From: JANQGH01 sp039030175
GTDB lineage: Bacteria; Pseudomonadota; Alphaproteobacteria; DSM-16000; Inquilinaceae
Reading direction: 5' to 3'
Assembly (NCBI GenBank): GCA_039030175.1
Contig: JBCCER010000149.1
Coordinates: 1 to 10,869, forward strand
Length of the DNA stretch: 10,869 nt
Shown here: in pieces, positions 7,339-10,869 of the stretch
How positions within the stretch are numbered: the first letter of the stretch is position 1
Layout of the letters: the number at the start of each line of letters is the position of its first letter
The notes under the pieces: model-generated
What the model saw: only the letters and a program-made list of their open reading frames with translations
What the model was told of the DNA's origin: nothing
Databases searched by the model: none
Translations under genes and position numbers: made by a program

Positions 7339-8400
7339 CTACTCGCGATCCCAGTGCCGCATTGGGGCAAAGCCGTCAGCCCGCAGAGCATCCATATAGG
7401 CGCCCAAAAGTTCGGAGGCTGGCAGTCCGCGTCGATCTGCGTTATCGGCCCAAAGAAGGGGTACATTCGGCAGGGCGTTCGCCCACGTCTCGCGGTCAGC
7501 GGTCGGCAACTCAGACACGATTGCGCCGCCATCGATCATGGCCTGTAGCGCTATCTCTATGTGCTCGGATTGCTCTGCGATGAATGCGCTTGCGTAGGTT
7601 GCCGCCCCTTTGCGTAGAGCAGATTGGATCTCTTCTGGCACACTGCCGAACCAAAGTCGGTTGGCGACGATCGGCCCGCCATATTGGGCGCCGAAATTGG
7701 TGATGGTGATGTAGGGCGCGACTTCGTGCAAACGCGCGGCGATTGCTGCGGTTGCAAACACGATAGCGCCGTCGTAAACGCCGGTTTGGATCTCGTGGTA
7801 ATAGTTGTTGAGATTGCTGGAGACCCCGACTGCGCCAGTTCCTTGTACCCAGTTGACCGCCGGTCCAGGGGCCCCGATGCGGCGTCCACGCAAATCGTCA
7901 AGGCTGTTCACGGGAAATCTGGTCATTAGGAAGTAGTCATCCAGGACAAAGCCGCCGCCCAAATACTCCAGGTCATAGGCATGCCAGCTCTCGACCATGC
8001 CTGGCACTCGGTCATGCATGTCGTCCATGACAGACAGAACGGTTTCAGGCGAGGGGGAGCCAAACGGTGTGACGAATGTGATGTTTTGCAGGGGCAGGTT
8101 CGACTGTTCGAAGGCAATTGCTACAAGGCCCACATCGGCCAGACCGACTTCAAGTGCCTCTAGCTCTCCGCCGATAGACGCCAACTGACCGCCATAGAAT
8201 TCATTCCAGTCAATTGCGTAACTAGTACCGTCGAGCGCAGCGTCCACTGCAGGGATAAACGACTTGGTGAGGTGCTGGACCCAGAGAAAAACGGAAGGGT
8301 GTCCAGCGACAAGATTGACCGTGTACGTCTGGGCCTGGGAGGAGCTAGATGGAAATCCCAGCAAAAGTGCAGCGACAAGCGTGGCGGCGCGCCAACGCAT
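7339..8400 (-). CDS. dctP: TRAP transporter substrate-binding protein, paralogue 2
   Basis: A second DctP-family periplasmic binding protein, 353 residues from the ATG at 8400. That start puts a normal Sec signal peptide first (RWRAA, a hydrophobic core, then SSSQA and cleavage before QTYTVNLV). It gives almost the same length as paralogue 1 (355) and has GGAG about 10 bases upstream. The frame stays open to a possible start at 8493, but those 31 extra residues would bury the signal peptide. The WNEFYGGQLASIGGELEALE, DLRGRRIGAPGPAVNW and HEIQTGVYDGAIV segments match paralogue 1, and Gly176 again replaces the usual carboxylate-binding arginine. The C termini also match (RHWDRE versus RNWDQE). 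It has no permease genes of its own and is separated from paralogue 1 by tetR. I infer that both feed the same DctQM pair with different affinity or ligand range. Confidence 0.93.
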   Translation of the reverse strand: MRWRAATLVAALLLGFPSSSSQAQTYTVNLVAGHPSVFLWVQHLTKSFIPAVDAALDGTSYAIDWNEFYGGQLASIGGELEALEVGLADVGLVAIAFEQSNLPLQNITFVTPFGSPSPETVLSVMDDMHDRVPGMVESWHAYDLEYLGGGFVLDDYFLMTRFPVNSLDDLRGRRIGAPGPAVNWVQGTGAVGVSSNLNNYYHEIQTGVYDGAIVFATAAIAARLHEVAPYITITNFGAQYGGPIVANRLWFGSVPEEIQSALRKGAATYASAFIAEQSEHIEIALQAMIDGGAIVSELPTADRETWANALPNVPLLWADNADRRGLPASELLGAYMDALRADGFAPMRHWDRE

Positions 8401-8443
8401 CTTCAAAAAACTCCGGTCGCCAGAATTCTCGTGGACATCGGAA

Positions 8444-8461
8444 GGGTAGCATACGCTACCC
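8444..8461. promoter_or_regulatory. Inverted repeat upstream of dctP2, candidate operator
   Basis: GGGTAGCATACGCTACCC has perfect 7-bp arms around a 4-base centre. It lies 44-61 bp upstream of the dctP2 ATG and downstream of the promoter candidate at 8479-8509, a position suited to repression. Its sequence differs from the palindrome at 7267-7286, so the two are unlikely to be sites for the same protein. Confidence 0.5.
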
Positions 8462-8478
8462 CACGTGCCTTGGGGACA

Positions 8479-8509
8479 TTGATACTGCGTCATGGAAAAT
8501 TGCCGTCAA
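8479..8509 (-). promoter_or_regulatory. Weak sigma70-like promoter candidate for dctP2
   Basis: On the minus strand TTGACG (8509-8504) is followed after 19 bases by TATCAA (8484-8479). The -35 is good, the -10 is modest and the spacing is longer than ideal. Transcription from it would pass the inverted repeat at 8444-8461 before dctP2. Confidence 0.25.
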
Positions 8510-8862
8510 GACGCCGTTCCGTATTTTGGAATGCATCGTCCTTGCAGGATCGGCGGCATGCTGTCGGGCCCCTTTTACCCAACCCAGCAGGTCAGCATCG
8601 CTCGCCTGGCCTTGACGCTGACGGCGCCAGACCTCCGACGTGATGATTGGTGTCTCCGTGCGACGCAATTCCGAGCCGCAAACTTGCATGAGTGTCTCGG
8701 TTGGTCCTCCAGGCACTGAAAATACAAGAATAGCAACACTCTAGGCCGTTAGTTCTCAGATCCTCGCCGCTGGGCAGTGCTCAAAAATTCCCTGTTCAAG
8801 CATTCGATGAAACCCGAAGCCGTGGAAAGCAATTATAACGAAAGCGTGTTATGAGAAAACAA

Positions 8863-8890
8863 TTTACAACATGTGTAGATACCCTTTAAA
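8863..8890 (+). promoter_or_regulatory. Candidate promoter of the RTX adhesin gene
   Basis: TTTACA (8863-8868), one base from the consensus -35, is followed after 16 bases by TTTAAA (8885-8890), 4 of 6 to the -10 consensus, inside the most AT-rich part of the gap. Transcription would start near 8897, about 36 bases before the ATG. Confidence 0.3.
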
Positions 8891-8900
8891 CGTGTGGATA
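8873..8900 (+). repeat. 9-bp direct repeat over the adhesin promoter region
   Basis: GTGTAGATA (8873-8881) and GTGTGGATA (8892-8900) match at 8 of 9 positions and are 19 bp apart, nearly two helix turns, so both face the same side of the DNA. They overlap the candidate -10, which would suit a regulator binding as a dimer. Two short copies could also be chance. Confidence 0.3.
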
Positions 8901-8932
8901 TGAACAAACCCAAATAAGGCTAGGAATTTCAA

Positions 8933-10869
8933 ATGGAACAGGAACTCAACCTGATTGAGGGCACGGCGCGGGCGGACTTTCTAATTGGAAGCTGGAAGGA
9001 TGATCTGATCCTGTCCGGCGCTGGGAACGACGTCGTGTTTGCGCGTAGCGGCAATGACATCGTCGATGCTGGCGACGGCAATGACGCCGTCTTCGCAGGT
9101 GATGGCGACGATTTGGTGATGACCGGGCTGGGACGCGACTACGCGGACGGCGGACGGGGCATTGATACAGCGAAGTTTGATGGAGATCGCAGCGATTATC
9201 GAGTTGTCTCGTTCTTCGGCATCGTTTTTGTCACGGACCTTCGCAATGGAGAGACAGATACGCTGAGGAACTTTGAGTTCCTCGAATTCGATGACGGGCG
9301 CTATTTCCCCGATGGCTCGCCTGTCCAACGGCCGCCCGAAGCCGTCGACGATGAAGCCGAGACCAGTGAGGACGCGCCTGTCTCCATCGATGTCCTGGCT
9401 AACGACAGCGACCCGAACGATGACTCCCTCACGGTCATTGAGGCTACAGCCGACAATGGCGAGGTAATCATTGAGGCTGACGGCACACTGACCTATACGC
9501 CGGACGAGAATTTCAGCGGCAAGGACAAGATCAGCTACACGATCTCGGACGGCAATGGCGGAACGTCGTCGGCAACCGTCGCGGTTCAAGTCGGTGGCGT
9601 TGCGGACGAGCCCACGCTTGCGGCTCAAACATCATACGAAACGCTCGATCTTGCAGAGATTCCTCTCAGCGATCTCGTTGCGAAATTGGTCGACCAGGAT
9701 GGCTCCGAACGGCTGACGGTGAAGTTCAACAAGCTTCCCGAAGGCGCCATGATCTCAATTCCCGCGGCAATCGCGGAAAAGGATCTTGGAATTGAGGAGC
9801 TGACAGCCCGTCGCAGCCGGCTCCTTGAGGAGGTAGAAGAGCGCGAATCCGAAATCGCCGCTCTCAACCGCCAGATCGACCTCCTTGAGCGAGATGATCC
9901 CTCATCGCCCGACCTTCCGGGCCTGCGTGAGCAAAGGGACGAGACGATACGCCAATTAACTGCGAAGCAGGATGAAAAGAACGAGGTCGAAGCGGAGCTC
10001 GAGTTGGCGACCAAGGAACGAGCCGAGTTGAGCAAAACCGCCGGCCCGGACGGCATGATCGAGTTCGACGACATCAGCTCCGGCTTCGTGTTGAAGCTGC
10101 CTCCTGGCACGACGGAAGACTTCGTATTGGAGGTTCACGCGATCGCAACGGAGTCCGATCCGGTGGCTAGCGAGGATGTTCGCACCGCCGTGAGTAAGCT
10201 CGAGATCGAAATCAACGTGAAGGAAAGCCCGTCATTGAAAGATGACGAGGCGGCCACCAGGGAAGACACACCGGTCATCATTAAGGTTCTTGAGAACGAT
10301 TCCGACAGCGACGGAGACGACCTGTCGGTCGTCGAGTTCACCGACGGCGCCAATGGCAGGACCTTCCTCAATCCCGATGGGACGATCACCTATAGGCCGG
10401 ACCCAAACACCAGCGGCGAAGATCAATTCACCTACACGGTGGAAGATGGCAATGGCGGCAGGTCGACGGCGACCGTGAAACTGCTCGTCGGCGGCGTGGC
10501 TGACCGACCGCTGTTCGAGAAGTACGATACGTTTGTCGTCAGAGACCTGGCGGAGGTCCCGCTCGACGGTTTCGCGGCCAGGCTTCAGGACCGTGACGGT
10601 TCTGAGAAATTGACGCTGAAATTCTTCGGCCTTCCGGCGGGTTCGGTAATCCTGAATGCGCCGGCGATCGCCGAAAAAGAGGCCGCGATTTCCGAGCTTG
10701 AGAGTCGTCTCATTTTGCTCAGGAATGAGATTGATGTGCTTGAACAAGACCTCAGGGAGGTCTCGGCGCGCATCGAAGACTTGCAACAAACCAACCCGGA
10801 TTCCGAAGAGCTTCCGGGATTGCTGGAACAAAAGGCGAGCCTCGAATCGCAAGTGCAGGACAAGGCGGA
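8933..10869 (+). CDS. Large RTX/cadherin-like surface adhesin with coiled-coil hairpin insertions (3' end beyond window)
   Basis: The frame is open from ATG 8933 to the window edge (645 codons, no stop). AGGA lies 7 bases upstream, overlapping an in-frame TAG (8921), which fixes the start. There is no Sec signal, as expected for type I secretion. Residues 29-82 are six RTX nonapeptides (GAGNDVVFA, RSGNDIVDA, GDGNDAVFA and so on), followed by the usual trailing motif ETDTLRNFEFLEFDDG. A cadherin/Big_9-like Ig domain follows (138-220; VLANDSD, DGTLTYTPD, YTISDGNGG). Then comes an adhesin beta-sandwich that starts VDQDGSERLTVKF and LPEGA. It is interrupted at about 277-368 by a charged heptad coiled-coil hairpin and resumes with GFVLKLPPGTTEDFVLEVHA, ending near 429. 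The whole Ig plus interrupted-sandwich unit then repeats from 436 with a 299-residue register. I infer a secreted, calcium-stiffened adhesin or biofilm stalk. No T1SS genes are in view. Confidence 0.9.
   Translation, partial: MEQELNLIEGTARADFLIGSWKDDLILSGAGNDVVFARSGNDIVDAGDGNDAVFAGDGDDLVMTGLGRDYADGGRGIDTAKFDGDRSDYRVVSFFGIVFVTDLRNGETDTLRNFEFLEFDDGRYFPDGSPVQRPPEAVDDEAETSEDAPVSIDVLANDSDPNDDSLTVIEATADNGEVIIEADGTLTYTPDENFSGKDKISYTISDGNGGTSSATVAVQVGGVADEPTLAAQTSYETLDLAEIPLSDLVAKLVDQDGSERLTVKFNKLPEGAMISIPAAIAEKDLGIEELTARRSRLLEEVEERESEIAALNRQIDLLERDDPSSPDLPGLREQRDETIRQLTAKQDEKNEVEAELELATKERAELSKTAGPDGMIEFDDISSGFVLKLPPGTTEDFVLEVHAIATESDPVASEDVRTAVSKLEIEINVKESPSLKDDEAATREDTPVIIKVLENDSDSDGDDLSVVEFTDGANGRTFLNPDGTITYRPDPNTSGEDQFTYTVEDGNGGRSTATVKLLVGGVADRPLFEKYDTFVVRDLAEVPLDGFAARLQDRDGSEKLTLKFFGLPAGSVILNAPAIAEKEAAISELESRLILLRNEIDVLEQDLREVSARIEDLQQTNPDSEELPGLLEQKASLESQVQDKA
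9017..9178 (+). repeat. Six RTX calcium-binding nonapeptide repeats
   Basis: Residues 29-82 of the adhesin are six uninterrupted nonamers of the GGxGxDxUx type. The first four are close to consensus (xxGNDxVxA) and the last two are degenerate. They would bind Ca2+ outside the cell as a parallel beta roll. Their place at the extreme N terminus rather than just before a C-terminal secretion signal is less usual, though the far end of the gene may hold another array. Confidence 0.88.
9344..10237 (+). repeat. Adhesin repeat unit 1 (Ig domain plus coiled-coil-interrupted beta-sandwich)
   Basis: Encodes residues 138-435. Matching landmarks in unit 2 are VDD/KDD (138/436), EDAPV/EDTPV, VLANDSD/VLENDSD, DGTLTY/DGTITY (183/482), DGNGG, GGVAD (221/520), DGSERL/DGSEKL (256/555), LPEGA/LPAGS (268/567) and LPGL (328/627). 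Offsets are 298 before and 299 after a one-residue difference in the Ig domain. The DNA of the two units has diverged much more than the protein. Confidence 0.9.
9773..10036 (+). other. Coiled-coil hairpin insertion 1 in the adhesin
   Basis: Residues about 281-368 are two long charged helices joined by a Pro-rich turn (DDPSSPDLPGL, 321-331). Helix 1 has heptad core positions L290, R294, L297, V301, R304, I308, L311, I315 and L318. Helix 2 has L342, V352, L356, A359 and L366. Flanking residues are strands of one beta-sandwich, so this is an insertion, not a separate linker domain. Confidence 0.85.
10238..10869 (+). repeat. Adhesin repeat unit 2, cut by the window edge
   Basis: Encodes residues 436-645: the second Ig domain (about 436-519), the first half of the second beta-sandwich (about 522-575) and the first helix, turn and start of helix 2 of the second hairpin. 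The closing half of the sandwich should lie just right of the window, near residue 672 onwards if the 299-residue register holds. Confidence 0.88.
10670..10869 (+). other. Coiled-coil hairpin insertion 2 in the adhesin (partial)
   Basis: Residues 580-645. Helix 1 has ten consecutive hydrophobic heptad positions: I586, L589, L593, L596, I600, L603, L607, V610, I614 and L617. The turn NPDSEELPGL (621-630) keeps the LPGL motif of insertion 1 exactly 299 residues later. Helix 2 (EQKASLESQVQDKA) is cut by the window edge. Confidence 0.87.

Larger units (their letters stand above)
8401..8932. other. Divergent intergenic region between dctP2 and the RTX adhesin gene
   Basis: This is 532 bp without a convincing gene. 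The dctP2-proximal part holds an 18-bp inverted repeat (8444-8461) and a weak minus-strand promoter candidate (8479-8509). The middle (about 8520-8760) is GC-rich and shows nothing recognisable beyond unconvincing open frames. The last 130 bp are clearly AT-richer and hold a candidate plus-strand promoter and a 9-bp direct repeat before the adhesin ribosome-binding site. Confidence 0.6.

Noticed and set aside
8401..8493. A longer dctP2 start at 8493 adding 31 residues
   Set aside because: It would place 31 polar residues before the signal peptide, and its length would no longer match paralogue 1. The ATG at 8400 has a GGAG upstream.
8456..8716. An 86-codon minus-strand open frame in the divergent region
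   Set aside because: It starts at GTG with no suitably spaced ribosome-binding site and shows no family motif. It also overlaps the inverted repeat and the promoter candidate of dctP2. It could be a decayed gene fragment, but nothing supports that.
8981..10852. Long open frames on the minus strand opposite the adhesin gene (8981-9628, 9625-10110, 10232-10852)
   Set aside because: They mirror the sense gene, whose codon pattern keeps the antisense frames open. The sense frame has recognisable RTX, Ig-like and coiled-coil motifs, a ribosome-binding site and an internal repeat; the antisense translations have none.
1..10869. Mobile elements, CRISPR arrays, tRNA or rRNA genes
   Set aside because: No transposase or integrase motifs, regularly spaced short repeats, cloverleaf-like sequences or rRNA stretches were seen. 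The only large repeats are the paralogous dctP genes and the adhesin units.

Overview
The window is a GC-rich stretch with the look of an alphaproteobacterial chromosome, probably a marine or host-associated member. This is inferred from the gene families present (TRAP transporters, a cyclase-family hydrolase, a long RTX/cadherin-like adhesin) and from codon choice. No rRNA, tRNA, IS element or CRISPR array was seen.

Layout, left to right. (1) Positions 116-799 (+) encode a GNAT acetyltransferase. It converges, with an 18-bp gap, on (2) a CPA2-type K+/Na+:H+ antiporter with a C-terminal RCK/TrkA-N domain (2548-818, -). (3) Positions 8400-2698 on the minus strand hold a TRAP-transport and hydrolase locus. 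In transcription order it runs: dctP paralogue 2, a TetR regulator, dctP paralogue 1, dctQ, dctM, and a cyclase-family metal-dependent hydrolase. From tetR to the cyclase the genes are tightly packed: 4-bp overlaps at tetR/dctP1 and dctQ/dctM, and a cyclase Shine-Dalgarno that overlaps the dctM stop codon. (4) A 532-bp divergent intergenic region (8401-8932) carries candidate control sequences. (5) From 8933 (+) to the window edge runs the start of a very large RTX/cadherin-like surface protein. At least 645 codons are open and no stop is reached.

How the genes may work together. The TetR protein probably senses the transported compound or its product. The two closely related periplasmic binding proteins probably feed one DctQM membrane pair, and the cyclase-family enzyme probably opens or hydrolyses the imported compound. 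Both binding proteins have glycine where most TRAP binding proteins carry the carboxylate-clamping arginine, so the ligand may not be an ordinary organic acid.

The most unusual item is the adhesin. It is built from a 299-residue repeat in which a canonical RTX-adhesin beta-sandwich ('DxDGSExL...GLPxG' type) is interrupted by a roughly 85-residue antiparallel coiled-coil hairpin. The interruption falls at the same point in both copies visible here. This predicts a stalk with regularly spaced helical arms, which I do not recognise as a described architecture.
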